From positions 62,001-126,000 of the forward strand of contig NZ_SDIC01000005.1 of NCBI RefSeq assembly GCF_004116405.1: a stretch of DNA of 64,000 nucleotides, written 5' to 3'. Under the pieces are notes generated by a model. It had not been told where the DNA came from and did no database searches. It was given only the letters and a program-made list of their open reading frames with translations. Shown here piece by piece: positions 34,474-44,081 of the stretch. The position numbers and the translations under genes were made by a program. Position 1 is the stretch's first letter. Every line of letters starts with the position of its first letter. Source of the stretch: Halegenticoccus tardaugens. Lineage in GTDB: Archaea; Halobacteriota; Halobacteria; Halobacteriales; Haloferacaceae.

Positions 34474-36108
34474 TCACACCTGGAAGATGGCTATAGCCGC
34501 CACGAATATCGCTGCTCCAAAACCCAAGGCGATGAGGGCGATCCGCTTGACCCGAGCGGACACTGTCGTCGTCGCCTGGTCGAACGCTGAATCTACGAAG
34601 TTCGTCGGCTGTTCTCCATCTCGTGGGGAGGTAATCACGCTCACAATGCCCACAAGCAACGTGACTAATATGAGCGAGTAGAGCGACCGGGAATACACCG
34701 CTTCGTGGCCGAGTTCGAAGCCCATGTATACGCTCACGACGAGGCCCACGACGATGCCAGTGAGTGCGCCCGTCGTCGTCGCCCTGTCCCACAATCCGCC
34801 GACGATTGCGATAGCTGCAAACGTCGGCATGATCGTCGCGAGGATCGACTGCGCGACGAGGAACATAGAGTCTTGCTGGGAGAATACGTACGCCATCGTG
34901 ATCGAAGCGACGATAAACACGATTCCCGCGAGACGGCCGACTTTCACGTAGTGTTGGGACGACTGACCGGGTGCGACGTATCGCCGATAAATACGCTCGG
35001 TGAACAGCGTTTGGAAATTGTTGAGTTGCGAATCGACGCTCGAAAGGACGCCGGCGAACAGCCCAACGATCACGACGCCGTAGAGACCGGGGGGCATAAC
35101 GTCCTGAATGAGCATCGGCATCGCGTGATCTGCCACCTCGAGGTTCGGATACAATACGGCTGCAACCAGACCCGGGAGGAGAATAAACAGGGGCACCAGA
35201 ATCGCGTACCAGATACTCGTATACAGGTACCCGATCTGTGCGGACTCCTCGCTTTCCGCGGCGAGAGGACGTTGAAGAATCTGAGACTCTGCGCCCCAGT
35301 AGGAAATCGCCGACGCGAGGAATCCTAAATACAGGAGGAATACAGCGACCGGCCCGCCGAACGGGAATTCGGCCGCTAACGGATGTTCTGAGGGCGTCAT
35401 GGACGCTTGGTGCGATTCGAGACCCTGTAGAAGGCCAGAAACCCCGCCGACCATGTCTAGCGATATCGGGAGTAGTAAGACGAGCGGAATGAACATGAGC
35501 ACGAACTGGATCGCGTCGGATCCGGCAACTGCGCCAAATCCGCCGAGGATGGTGTAGGCGGCCCCAACAACGACCACGACGCCGACCGACAACCAGAGGT
35601 CCCACCCGAGTAGCGTGTTCAGAACCAGCGATCCCGCGTAGATATACAGTCCCATGTTGATGAACATCCAAACGAACGTCCAGATGAAGTCGTACGTCTC
35701 CCCGACGGGCTTTGCAAAGCGTTCGTTGAGCCATTCTCCTAACGAGAACGCCTGTATTTGCCTGATGAATGGAATGATCGCAAGGGTGGCGAGCACTATT
35801 GCGATCGTGTTCGCAATCGGGCTCAACAGGACGATAATCCCGAACGCGTACGCGAAGCCGGCGAGTCCTAAGAAGTCATTCGCGTTAAGGTTCGTTGCCA
35901 CCGTCGAAAACGCCTGTATCGATGGCGGAAGCGATCGATCGGCGAGAAACGTACTCGCCGAGTCAACCGTGTTTTGTCGCATGTACCCGCCGAAGGCGAT
36001 CAACCCGAGAACGAACACGCCGATCGAAATCCACTCGGTAACCACCAGCGATCGTGCTCCCAAGCTTTGCAGTAAGCTTGCAGGTAGTATGCCAGGTGCT
36101 ATCACCAT
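34474..36108 (-). CDS. Sodium:solute symporter (SSS family), probable sugar/rhamnose uptake
   Basis: 544-residue polytopic protein with about 13 hydrophobic segments. SSS features: the early TM with GYMRQNTVDSASTFLADRSLPP, an AFSTVATNLNANDFLGLAGFAYAFG segment around the sodium site, AYTILGGFGAVAGSDAIQF and the late LFAGVLSSVDSQLNNFQTLF. Length is typical (about 500-550). Followed by a two-helix small protein. It lies between the rhamnosidase and the rhamnonate dehydratase, so L-rhamnose or a rhamnoside is the likely cargo (inference from context). The only upstream ATG with a full first helix is at 36108. Confidence 0.85.
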   Translation of the reverse strand: MVIAPGILPASLLQSLGARSLVVTEWISIGVFVLGLIAFGGYMRQNTVDSASTFLADRSLPPSIQAFSTVATNLNANDFLGLAGFAYAFGIIVLLSPIANTIAIVLATLAIIPFIRQIQAFSLGEWLNERFAKPVGETYDFIWTFVWMFINMGLYIYAGSLVLNTLLGWDLWLSVGVVVVVGAAYTILGGFGAVAGSDAIQFVLMFIPLVLLLPISLDMVGGVSGLLQGLESHQASMTPSEHPLAAEFPFGGPVAVFLLYLGFLASAISYWGAESQILQRPLAAESEESAQIGYLYTSIWYAILVPLFILLPGLVAAVLYPNLEVADHAMPMLIQDVMPPGLYGVVIVGLFAGVLSSVDSQLNNFQTLFTERIYRRYVAPGQSSQHYVKVGRLAGIVFIVASITMAYVFSQQDSMFLVAQSILATIMPTFAAIAIVGGLWDRATTTGALTGIVVGLVVSVYMGFELGHEAVYSRSLYSLILVTLLVGIVSVITSPRDGEQPTNFVDSAFDQATTTVSARVKRIALIALGFGAAIFVAAIAIFQV

Positions 36109-36831
36109 GTTCTGGAAACATTAACTAACGTGTATTATAGTTTGCGGTCCTCTATGTCGCTTCGCACACTCGCCCTCGGAGGATGCGAAGCATTTCCGGG
36201 CGTCCCACTACGGCGTGGGATATCGAGAGATGTAGGTAGAACCCTCAAAGATTCCACTAACTCGACTTCACGAACGTCGGCACACCACCTAAGAGCGATA
36301 TCGGTGCCTGCCGAAAAGACGACGAACCGATCGCGGAAAGATCCCTGACGACTGTCTCGGCGTATTTCATCCGCTTTCCCCCGTTTTCCATACCCCTTCA
36401 CGGTGATCAGCTGCTACCACGAACACTCAGCGGTAGATGGAGCAGCACTACGCCTTTTCCGAGGCGGTTCCAGTATTACTAAAAAATCGAAAAGATCAGT
36501 CCCAGTGTACGTTTGACTCCTGATCTGATGAGGGGACACAGTGAAAGGCCGTCAGAGGACTTCGTGGGATCCGACATTGCCGGATCGTGCCCCTAACAGA
36601 GCTACATCTGTCATAGCTGTCGGTGATAAGTACCGAATGTCGGTTTGTACGGAAAGTCATACAAGAATACCCATTAGTATCGATTCAGGGCGGATCCGGT
36701 GATACCGGATAAACGGACCCATGAGGAAGACGTGCGTCCTATCTGAGGGCTGTACGCCGGCGACTCGACCGAAGATTTATGTAGATTTGTATTCAACCCC
36801 TCACCAGTCAGGTATAGCCTGAGATGTCTAT
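36109..36831. other. Intergenic region between divergent rhamnose-island units
   Basis: About 720 bases with no credible gene. It separates the reverse-strand symporter from the forward catabolic genes and must hold both promoters; an IclR operator is likely here, but no clear inverted repeat was identified. Confidence 0.45.
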
Positions 36832-37866
36832 ATGAAGGCAATCGTGCAGACAGGACCGGAGGAGGTCGAAGTGCAAGAGCGGAAAAAGCCAAGACCCAAG
36901 CCGAACGAGGTGCTTGTCGAGGTTCACTCGGCCGGGCTGTGTGGAAGCGACGCACACGCGTACAAGTACGACGGCGGGTATGAGTGGATCCCGATCCCGC
37001 GGATCATGGGTCATGAGTATTCGGGGCGGGTCGTGGGCGTCGGCGCGAACGTCGAGCGGTTCGTTGTCGACCAGAAGGTGATCGAAGAGCCGATCCACGA
37101 CTGTGGCGAGTGTTTCCAGTGTAAAAACGGCCAAGAAAACGTCTGTCAGAACTTCTCGATCACCGGGATGCACACGGACGGTGCCTACACCGAATACATA
37201 GCCGTCGACCAGCGCCACCTCCATGTGGTCCCAAGGGGTGTTTCGTTGCGGGAGGCCGCCATCACCGAGCCTGCTAGCATCGCCGCACGCGCCGTTTTCG
37301 ACCGGTCGGTGACGACGCCGGGCGACAACGTTCTCGTCGAGGGGCCGGGCCCTATCGGCGTCCTGACGGCCGTGATCGCCGACTCGCTCGGGGCGAACGT
37401 CGTCGTCTCCGGTCTGAAGAGAGACGCATCGTACAGGCTGCCGCTCCTCGAGGAACAGGGAATCGACACGGTGAACGTCCAGAAGCGGGACCTGGCTGAG
37501 GTCACCGAAAAGCGAACTTCTGATATCGGGTTTGACGTCGTCTTCGACGCGACCGGCCACCGTAGCGGCGTCGAGAAGGGCGTCGAGCATGTCCGGAAGG
37601 GCGGACAGGTCGTCATGATTGGCATCCCCAACCAGTCTAGCGACGTGTTCCTCGCTCCGGTCGTCCGGGGCGAGATCGACGTGAACACCTCCTATGGATC
37701 GAAGTGGCGCAACTTCGAGCAGGCACTGCGTCTGATGGAAAGCGGCGCCATCGACATCGACGCGATTATCGACACGGCCTACGACATCGAAGACCCCGAG
37801 CGCGCCTTCCGAGCGTTTTTCGACTCCGAGACCTGCAAGCCTGTGTTCACCTTCGTAGATGACTGA
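36832..37866 (+). CDS. Zinc-dependent medium-chain dehydrogenase
   Basis: 344-residue MDR enzyme of the sorbitol/threonine dehydrogenase type. Catalytic zinc ligands Cys37 (GLCGSDAHAY) and His61-Glu62 (GHEYSG), structural zinc cysteines 91, 94, 97 and 105 (CGECFQCKNGQENVC), and the NAD-binding GPGPIGVLTAVIA motif (about residues 178-190). In the rhamnose island it could oxidise 2-keto-3-deoxy-L-rhamnonate to the 2,4-diketo acid, or oxidise the sugar itself. It is 178 bases before the dehydratase gene on the same strand. The remnant at 2918 is the tail of a similar enzyme. Confidence 0.85.
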   Translation: MKAIVQTGPEEVEVQERKKPRPKPNEVLVEVHSAGLCGSDAHAYKYDGGYEWIPIPRIMGHEYSGRVVGVGANVERFVVDQKVIEEPIHDCGECFQCKNGQENVCQNFSITGMHTDGAYTEYIAVDQRHLHVVPRGVSLREAAITEPASIAARAVFDRSVTTPGDNVLVEGPGPIGVLTAVIADSLGANVVVSGLKRDASYRLPLLEEQGIDTVNVQKRDLAEVTEKRTSDIGFDVVFDATGHRSGVEKGVEHVRKGGQVVMIGIPNQSSDVFLAPVVRGEIDVNTSYGSKWRNFEQALRLMESGAIDIDAIIDTAYDIEDPERAFRAFFDSETCKPVFTFVDD

Positions 37867-38044
37867 GTGGGGGTGGCCGGCCCCGTCTCACGGAGGCGCT
37901 TCTGCGGTGGCCCCTTTGTCCGGCGCTGGTTCGGCTCCGGTCGGCCACACCCGTGCAATTGCGCGTCCGGTCGGATGACTCACAAAAGCTTAAGTTCCCG
38001 TTCGTCTCTGGATAGAGTACACGGGCCTTTGCCCAGAGATTGCC

Positions 38045-39250
38045 ATGGAGATCACCGACATCTCAGCGACGAAAGTTAGCACCGAATCCTGGGGCGAGTT
38101 CGTCGAGTTCCCGCTCGTCACCGTCATGAGCAAGTACGACGAGTACACCAACGCCGAGGGCGACAATCCGCAGGCTCGCCGGAAATGGATGGGGCCGGTC
38201 GGCGACGTCGTCATCGAAATCGAGACGGACGCCGACATCACCGGCATCGGACACGGCAACTGGGCTACCGGCGCGATTGCTACCATCGTCGACGAGACGC
38301 TCTCGAAGCTCATCGTTGGCGAGGATCCCCGCGAGCGCGAGAAGCTCTGGGATATCATGTACAGAGCGACGATCCCGTTCGGGCGCAAAGGTGCTGCGAT
38401 CGAAGCGATAAGCGCCGTCGACCTCGCCCTGTGGGATATCGCCGGGAAAGAAGCTGACAAACCGGTGTACGAGTTACTCGGCGGTCCCGTAGAGAACGAG
38501 ATCGATTGCTACGCGAGCAACCTCCACCCTGTCGACTTCGACAAACTTGAGCGGGAAGCTCTCGAGTACGTCAACGAAGGCTTCGACGCCATGAAGCTCC
38601 GCTTCCAGTACGGACCCGAAGCGGGTCGGCAGGGGATGAAAGAGAACGAGAAGGTCGTCGAGACCGTCCGCGACGCGGTCGGCGACGACATCAAGATCGC
38701 CGGTGACGCGTACATGGGCTGGACGGTGCGGTACGCGAAGAAGATGACCCGACGCCTCGAACGATACGACATGGAGTGGGTTGAGGAGCCAGTCATTCCA
38801 GACGACATCGACGGGTACGCGGAGATCAGAGAGGCCGCCCCGATGCCGATCTCCGGCGGCGAGCACGAGTTCACCCGCTGGGGTCACAAAGAACTCCTCG
38901 AGCGCGAGGCCGTCGACATCCTCCAGCCCGACGTCCATCGGTGTGGTGGGCTAACCGAACTTCTCCGGATCGACTCGATAGCGAGCTCCCACGGCGTGCC
39001 GATAATCCCACATTCGGGGACGAACCCGCACTTGCACTTCATCGCAGCTTCGACCAACTCCCCGATGGCCGAGTATTTCCCCGTCCCGAGATGGTACAAA
39101 GAGCAACAAGAAGACAAAGAATCGACGTACTCGGACGCGATTTACGAGCATCCACCCGTCGCCGAGAACGGCGTCATTCAGTTGCCCGAGGGTGTCGGAC
39201 TGAGTTCGGCTCTCAATCGAAACGCGCTTGATACGTACGCCATCGAGTAA
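38045..39250 (+). CDS. rhmD: L-rhamnonate dehydratase-like enolase-superfamily enzyme
   Basis: 401-residue enzyme with features of L-rhamnonate dehydratase: long N-terminal loop (SKYDEYTNAEGDNPQARRKW), MKLRFQYGP (Lys184/Arg186), metal ligands D221 (AGDAYMGW), E247 (WVEEPV) and E273 (SGGEHEFTRWG), and the acid/base H323 in IIPHSGTNPHLHF. The EHEFTRWG and PHSGTNPHLH motifs separate this group from other mandelate-racemase members. It would convert L-rhamnonate to 2-keto-3-deoxy-L-rhamnonate. Six bases separate it from the next gene. L-lyxonate or L-mannonate as alternative substrates are known for the family. Confidence 0.85.
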   Translation: MEITDISATKVSTESWGEFVEFPLVTVMSKYDEYTNAEGDNPQARRKWMGPVGDVVIEIETDADITGIGHGNWATGAIATIVDETLSKLIVGEDPREREKLWDIMYRATIPFGRKGAAIEAISAVDLALWDIAGKEADKPVYELLGGPVENEIDCYASNLHPVDFDKLEREALEYVNEGFDAMKLRFQYGPEAGRQGMKENEKVVETVRDAVGDDIKIAGDAYMGWTVRYAKKMTRRLERYDMEWVEEPVIPDDIDGYAEIREAAPMPISGGEHEFTRWGHKELLEREAVDILQPDVHRCGGLTELLRIDSIASSHGVPIIPHSGTNPHLHFIAASTNSPMAEYFPVPRWYKEQQEDKESTYSDAIYEHPPVAENGVIQLPEGVGLSSALNRNALDTYAIE

Positions 39251-39256
39251 CTCACG

Positions 39257-40285
39257 ATGACGGATATCACGTTCGAATACAACGTCCCGGTGTTCGCAGG
39301 TGCGCCACGAGAGGGAACAGATCCTGTTCATCGGGATACCCCTCGATACGAGACGCTCGACTGGGAGACGACGAAAACCGGCATCCGGAAAGCGGAGGAC
39401 CTCGGATTCGACGCCGCGTGGGTTCCTGATCACCTGATGTTAGGCCGAGATTACGCTGAGTACGAGTGTTGGACGCTGCTGTCGGCGATAGCGGGATTCA
39501 CGGACGCTATCAACATCGGGTCGTTGGTGCTGTGTAACGACTACCGGAACCCCGCTTTGGTCGCCAAGATGGCGGCAACACTCGACGTGATTTCCGAAGG
39601 ACGGCTGGAACTGGGCCTCGGTGCCGGATGGCATGAGCCCGAGTACGATGCGTATGGTTGGACGTACCGCGACGGCTTCGAGCGTCTGATGCGCCTCGAC
39701 GAGAGCATTCGGCTGATAAAACGGATGTGGGGCGGTGGGAGCGATGGTGTGAGTTTCGACGGCGAGCACTATCAAATTGAGAACGCCACCTGCTCACCCC
39801 CGCCGGTTCAGGATCCCCATCCGCCAATCCTCGTCGGCGGACAGGGCGAAGAGGTTACGCTCAAGCTCGTCGCCAAGCACGCTGATATCTGGAATACGGA
39901 CGTGTTCAACGGCGATGTGGATACGCTCGAACACAAAATTGGAGTTATCGAGGGTCACTGCGAGACAGTCGGCCGTGACCCCAATGGGATCGAATACTCG
40001 TGGGACGGTCACATCGTCTGTACGCGCAATCGAGAGAAGTTTGATCGCCTACTCAAGTTGATGACGCCGATCCAGTTCGAAGAGGAGTACGTAGACCAAG
40101 CGCCGATCCTCACGGAGGAAGACGCTCGCGAGTACTTCATTATGGGGACCCCCGAAGAGTGTGCCGAGGCGATCGAACGGCGCGTCGAAGCTGGCGTTAC
40201 CAAGTTTCAAGGGTGGTTCGTCGACTTTCCAGACACGGGTGGAATGGAACTGTTCGCCGACGAAGTGATGCCGGAGTTCGAGTAA
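39257..40285 (+). CDS. LLM-class (luciferase-like) flavin/F420-dependent oxidoreductase
   Basis: 342-residue TIM-barrel of the bacterial luciferase superfamily: KAEDLGFDAAWVPDHLMLGRDY near the N-terminus, INIGSLVLCNDYRNPALVAKMAATLDVISEGRLELGLGAGW (the conserved central block with the GLGAGW phosphate-loop) and PPILVGGQGE. Members bind FMN or F420; haloarchaea make F420, and F420-dependent sugar-phosphate dehydrogenases belong here. It is six bases downstream of the rhamnonate dehydratase, so it is in the same operon. An LLM enzyme is not a standard rhamnose-pathway step; it could be the first sugar dehydrogenase (inference). Confidence 0.85.
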   Translation: MTDITFEYNVPVFAGAPREGTDPVHRDTPRYETLDWETTKTGIRKAEDLGFDAAWVPDHLMLGRDYAEYECWTLLSAIAGFTDAINIGSLVLCNDYRNPALVAKMAATLDVISEGRLELGLGAGWHEPEYDAYGWTYRDGFERLMRLDESIRLIKRMWGGGSDGVSFDGEHYQIENATCSPPPVQDPHPPILVGGQGEEVTLKLVAKHADIWNTDVFNGDVDTLEHKIGVIEGHCETVGRDPNGIEYSWDGHIVCTRNREKFDRLLKLMTPIQFEEEYVDQAPILTEEDAREYFIMGTPEECAEAIERRVEAGVTKFQGWFVDFPDTGGMELFADEVMPEFE

Positions 40286-40376
40286 TCCTTCGCCGGTTTC
40301 CCTCTGACCGCCCGTCCAAGCGCGTTCCTCCCTTCGAAAATCAAAACAGTTAGGTCGCCGGAACTGAGATGGTCGG

Positions 40377-41222
40377 ATGATGCAGTTCGTACGTTACACC
40401 GCTGGCAGCACTCCGCAATGGGGCCTGCACGAAAAGGACCGGATTATCCCCCTCGCCGGTATGCGCGAGGATGTCACGTATCGGCAACTGGCTGACAAAG
40501 GGTTTCTTACCGTGGTTGAGGACGCGGCCGAGGCGGCACCCGCTTCGACGATGTCAGTTGAAGAGGTTCGCCTTCTCGCGCCGGTTCCTCGGCCGGGAAA
40601 AATCGTCTGCGTCGGTCTGAACTATCACGATCACGCGGAAGAACAGGACGAGGAGGTGCCGGAACGTCCGCTGTTGTTCGGCAAATCCGGAACGGCGGTC
40701 ACGAACCCCGGAGATCCGATCGTGCTACCCGCCGAAATCGACGAACTCGACTACGAGGTCGAACTAGGAGTCGTGCTCGGACGGACCGCGAAGAACGTCG
40801 ACGCAGCGGATGCTCGCGATTATGTCGCAGGGTACACCGCGATAAACGACGTTAGTGCACGCGACGCGCAGTTCGCGGACGGGCAATATTTCCGCGGTAA
40901 GAGTTACGATACGTTCGCACCGATGGGACCGACGCTTGTTCCTGACCACCGCCTCAACCCCCACGATGTAGATGTCGCCTGCCGCGTCAACGGCGAGACG
41001 AAACAGGAGTCGAACACGAATCAGTTCATTTTCGGTGTCGACAGATTGATCGAATATATCAGCGGGATAACTACGCTTCGACCTGGCGACGTTATCTCGA
41101 CCGGGACACCCGGTGGTGTCGGTATTTTCCGCGACCCGCCAGAATTGCTCGCGCATGGAGACAAAGTTGATGTAGAAATAGAAAACATCGGAACGTTAAC
41201 TAATCCTGTCGTCGAAGAGTGA
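40377..41222 (+). CDS. Fumarylacetoacetate hydrolase-family protein, probable diketo-acid hydrolase
   Basis: 281-residue FAH-family enzyme with the catalytic-domain motifs VGLNYHDHAEEQ, PLLFGKSGTAVTNPGDPIVLP, YEVELGVVLGRTAKNVDAADA (metal-binding Glu pair), YTAINDVSARDAQ (Asp), KSYDTFAPMGPTLV and ISTGTPGGVG. In the diketo-hydrolase route, FAH proteins cleave 2,4-diketo-3-deoxy-L-rhamnonate to pyruvate and L-lactate, and its place after the dehydratase supports that role. ATG ATG at 40377/40380 makes either start possible. About 90 bases separate it from the LLM gene. Confidence 0.85.
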   Translation: MMQFVRYTAGSTPQWGLHEKDRIIPLAGMREDVTYRQLADKGFLTVVEDAAEAAPASTMSVEEVRLLAPVPRPGKIVCVGLNYHDHAEEQDEEVPERPLLFGKSGTAVTNPGDPIVLPAEIDELDYEVELGVVLGRTAKNVDAADARDYVAGYTAINDVSARDAQFADGQYFRGKSYDTFAPMGPTLVPDHRLNPHDVDVACRVNGETKQESNTNQFIFGVDRLIEYISGITTLRPGDVISTGTPGGVGIFRDPPELLAHGDKVDVEIENIGTLTNPVVEE

Positions 41223-41507
41223 TTGCGGGACTACACAATCAAAAGTATATCGCCAGCTACCCGGGTATCATATTGTCGTGACCGGCGAGGCGGAGTGGTA
41301 GCGCGATGTCGCTCGCGGCTATGCCCGCTCTGATGCAGTTCCGATCGAATTGGGCGGCCACGAGGGATCGACCATCTGGGTACCCAACTTCTCTCTGCGG
41401 AAGGCGATTGAATCATAGTGGATGATCGCGATCGATAGTGGATACCTGAAGGGAAGATCTAACGGCCTCAAGATAAGTTTTAGTATGATATCGTCCGATC
41501 GAGGCGT

Positions 41508-42380
41508 ATGGTGCTTGATCCTCACACGCACGCATGGGGCGCCGCGAGTCGGGAACATCCTTGGATCAACGGCCCGATTCTCGACCTCGTTGACGGCTTT
41601 GACGTCCACACCGTGTACACCGCCGACCGACTGCTCAACGATATGGATCGAAACGGCGTCGGCGAGGCCGTCGTCGTCGGGTATCCGATCTGCGAGTGGA
41701 CAGACAATCGTTACACGGTCCGAGCTGCCCAGGAACACGACCGGCTGTACGGAATCATCATGCTGGACCCGTTCGACGAAAACGCCGCCCAGCAGCTTCG
41801 AAAGTATATGGCTGTCGACGGCATACTGGGTTTCCGTCTCGGTGCAGTCTGTCCGTACGACCAGATGTGGAAAACGTTCGATCCGAGCGTGACGTGGCTC
41901 CGGGAGGCGATCGGTGCGACCGAGTTTTGGCAAGCCGCCAGCGATACCGGCGCAGTCGTGCAAATCCTATGCGATCACAGCCAGCTAGACCAGGCACTGG
42001 AACTCGTCGAGGCCTACCCCGATCTGACGTATCTCTTCGATCACTTCTGTCACGCCGGGCCAGATACCCCGACCGACACGGGTACCCTCGCGCGGCTTAC
42101 CGACTTCGCCGAATACGACACCGTCGCGGTCAAGGTTTCGGAAATCCCCCACCGGTCTGAGACGGGATTCCCTTACGAGGATATGCACGACCACGTCCGG
42201 TGGTTTCTCGATCTGTTCGGTCGAGAACGCGTAATCTGGGGCTCCGATTATCCGAACATCAGTGACGTTGCCGAATACGCCGAGTCGCGGTTCTGGCTCG
42301 AACAGGTTAACTCGCTATCGGTACGGGACCGTGAGTGGCTGACTGACCGCGCTTTCCGCGGTCACGTCGGGTTCGATTGA
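41508..42380 (+). CDS. Amidohydrolase-family protein, probable sugar lactonase
   Basis: 290-residue member of the amidohydrolase-2 group (L-rhamnono-gamma-lactonase-like). Metal and active-site residues: DPHTHAWG (HxH near residue 6), DHFCHAG (His at about 181-184), and WGSDYPN (Asp near 245). These enzymes open sugar lactones made by sugar dehydrogenases. Such a step is needed between rhamnose oxidation and rhamnonate dehydration, which fits the island. It begins 285 bases after the FAH gene, so it may have its own promoter; IS copy C lies 150 bases beyond its stop. Confidence 0.8.
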   Translation: MVLDPHTHAWGAASREHPWINGPILDLVDGFDVHTVYTADRLLNDMDRNGVGEAVVVGYPICEWTDNRYTVRAAQEHDRLYGIIMLDPFDENAAQQLRKYMAVDGILGFRLGAVCPYDQMWKTFDPSVTWLREAIGATEFWQAASDTGAVVQILCDHSQLDQALELVEAYPDLTYLFDHFCHAGPDTPTDTGTLARLTDFAEYDTVAVKVSEIPHRSETGFPYEDMHDHVRWFLDLFGRERVIWGSDYPNISDVAEYAESRFWLEQVNSLSVRDREWLTDRAFRGHVGFD

Positions 42381-42510
42381 TGTCGTTCACCCGAGCGTCA
42401 CCAAGCTAACCGCGCGCACAGACGAACGACGAGGAGGAATTCAATACCTCGGTTCGCTAGGCTGATGTGGACGCCAATAATTCGTGTGGACGAGGTCATC
42501 AGTACTGGCA

Positions 42511-42720
42511 GCGAGACTTAGTAGATACCGGTGAACTACCCTGCCCTACTCGCTCACGGCTGACGCCGTTCGCTCCGTGAGGCCGGGGCTTCCTGCTTCC
42601 ACGACGCGCTTTGCAGACACCGAATGGGTTCCCGTAGCGAGCGCAGTCTCCACAGGCGTTCGAAAATCGCGTAGCGATTTTCGCAGCCCAGCAGAATCGC
42701 GCCGCGGTTCTGAGGACGTT
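42511..42720 (-). ncRNA. Putative right-end guide RNA of IS copy C
   Basis: Same position and end (GTTCAC) as in copy B. It contains the perfect hairpin CGAAAATCGC-TAC-GCGATTTTCG (42661-42683) and a CTCACGG...CCGTGAG stem near 42549-42583. The guide would be CGGTATCTACTAAGTCTCGC, directly after the end. Confidence 0.4.
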
Positions 42721-43840
42721 GATTCGGAGTGAACCACTCCTACTTCCGTGATACCGCGAGAAAGAATGTTCAGCGCCGCGTTCGCGTCTCTGTCCGCTTC
42801 GAACCCGCACAACGGACACGAGTGTTCACGGACCCAGAGCGGTTTGTCGGTCGAAACACCACACTGCGAACACTCCTTGGTCGTTCCTCGCGGATCAACC
42901 GCTACAAAGTGCGTGCCTTTGCGTTCGCACTTGTATTCGAGCATCCGCAGGAACGTCCCCCACGCCGCAGACGCTCGGTTCCGGCTGTTAGATGGGAGTT
43001 CCATCAGCTCCTTCGCGTCAAGGTCTTCGACCGCGACGAGGTCGTATTCCCGAGCGTAGTATGCGGACAGTCGGTGAAGGAAGTCGCGGCGTTTTCGTTT
43101 CAAGTCGGCGTGACGCCGAGCAACGACGCACTGTTGCTTGCGGTAGTTCGCCGACCCGTGTTCTTTCCGCGAGAGCTTCCGTTGCTCGCGTTCAAGCCGC
43201 TCTCGTTCCTCGGAGAGATCGAGCGAGCCGACCGAGAAGCCGTCAGAATCGTGGGTGTACGACAGAATTCCCACGTCGATACCGACGCACTTCTCGGGAT
43301 TCTCGGGCTTCGGTGGCGCGTCGTTCTCGGTTTCGATGCCGAGAACTGCGAACCACTCGCCCGTGGGTTCTCGTTTGACCGTGACTTGTTTGACCGTCGA
43401 ATTGTCGGGGATCTCGCGGTGGAGTCGGATCGGCACGTCACCAATTTTGCTCAACCACAACTGGGTCCGACCGCTCGTATTCTTGAGCTTGAAGCCGGTC
43501 TGGTTGTAGGTGAGCGAACGGTATCCCGAGGACGTTTCCATTTCAACATGCCGACGGTACGTCCGTTGTCTTTCTGTGCTTTGAGCGTCGAAAGGTTGTC
43601 GTAGACGCGCTTGACAACCATCTGAAGGACTTTCGAGTGAACGCCTTTCAGGTCGCTCCACCACTTCTTGAGGTTGGGGAGTTGGCCCTGAAGGTCGTAG
43701 CGGGCCGGGATACCGTCGTCGGATTTGTTGAGTTCGTAGAGGCAGTGGTTGTACAGTTGCCGACACACGTCGATGTGGCGCAGAAGCTCGTCACGGACGG
43801 CTTCGGACGGCGTAAGTCGGTACTTGTAGTTGTACTGCAT
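42546..43840 (-). pseudogene. tnpB: TnpB, frameshifted
   Basis: The N-terminal 105 codons (MQYNYKYRLTPSEAVRDELL to LKWKRPR) and the remaining frame (from GYRSLTYNQTGFKL) are in different frames; one base is missing near 43525, where the other copies encode a continuous PREYRSLTY. The second part keeps RuvC-I (GIDVGILSYTHD), RuvC-II (AVEDLDAKEL), the zinc ribbon (CSQCGVSTDKP, CPLCGF) and RuvC-III (DRDANAALN). The C-terminus has a roughly 19-residue insertion (SSEPRRDSAGLRKSLRDFR) compared with copy B; its distal part (LRKSLRDFR) is encoded by a perfect hairpin. Confidence 0.88.
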
Positions 43841-43843
43841 GGA

Positions 43844-43990
43844 CTACTCGTCTGAATCGGGTTCGGAAACACGGGCGACTTTCACATCGGCACCTCGCCA
43901 CCGTTGCGGGACGATGACATGGGCGCTATTTCCGGATGGTTTTGCGGTGCCATCGAGAACTTCGTGGCCGTCGATTTCGAACCGATCCAT
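43844..43990 (-). CDS. DUF2080-family transposase-associated protein
   Basis: 48 residues (MDRFEIDGHEVLDGTAKPSG, NSAHVIVPQRWRGADVKVAR), ending SEPDSDE three bases before the tnpB ATG. Clear homologue of the protein at 1123-1278, sharing MDR-E, VLD-T-KP-G, AH-VP-RW-GA-VKV. The same probable small DNA-binding role is inferred. Confidence 0.75.
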   Translation of the reverse strand: MDRFEIDGHEVLDGTAKPSGNSAHVIVPQRWRGADVKVARVSEPDSDE

Positions 43991-44081
43991 TACGAGTGTA
44001 TAGACTATGGATAGACAAAAGTGTATCGGTACGTGGGTCTGTGGGCCTGCTACCGGACACGTTTGAGAACTGTGCGGGCGT

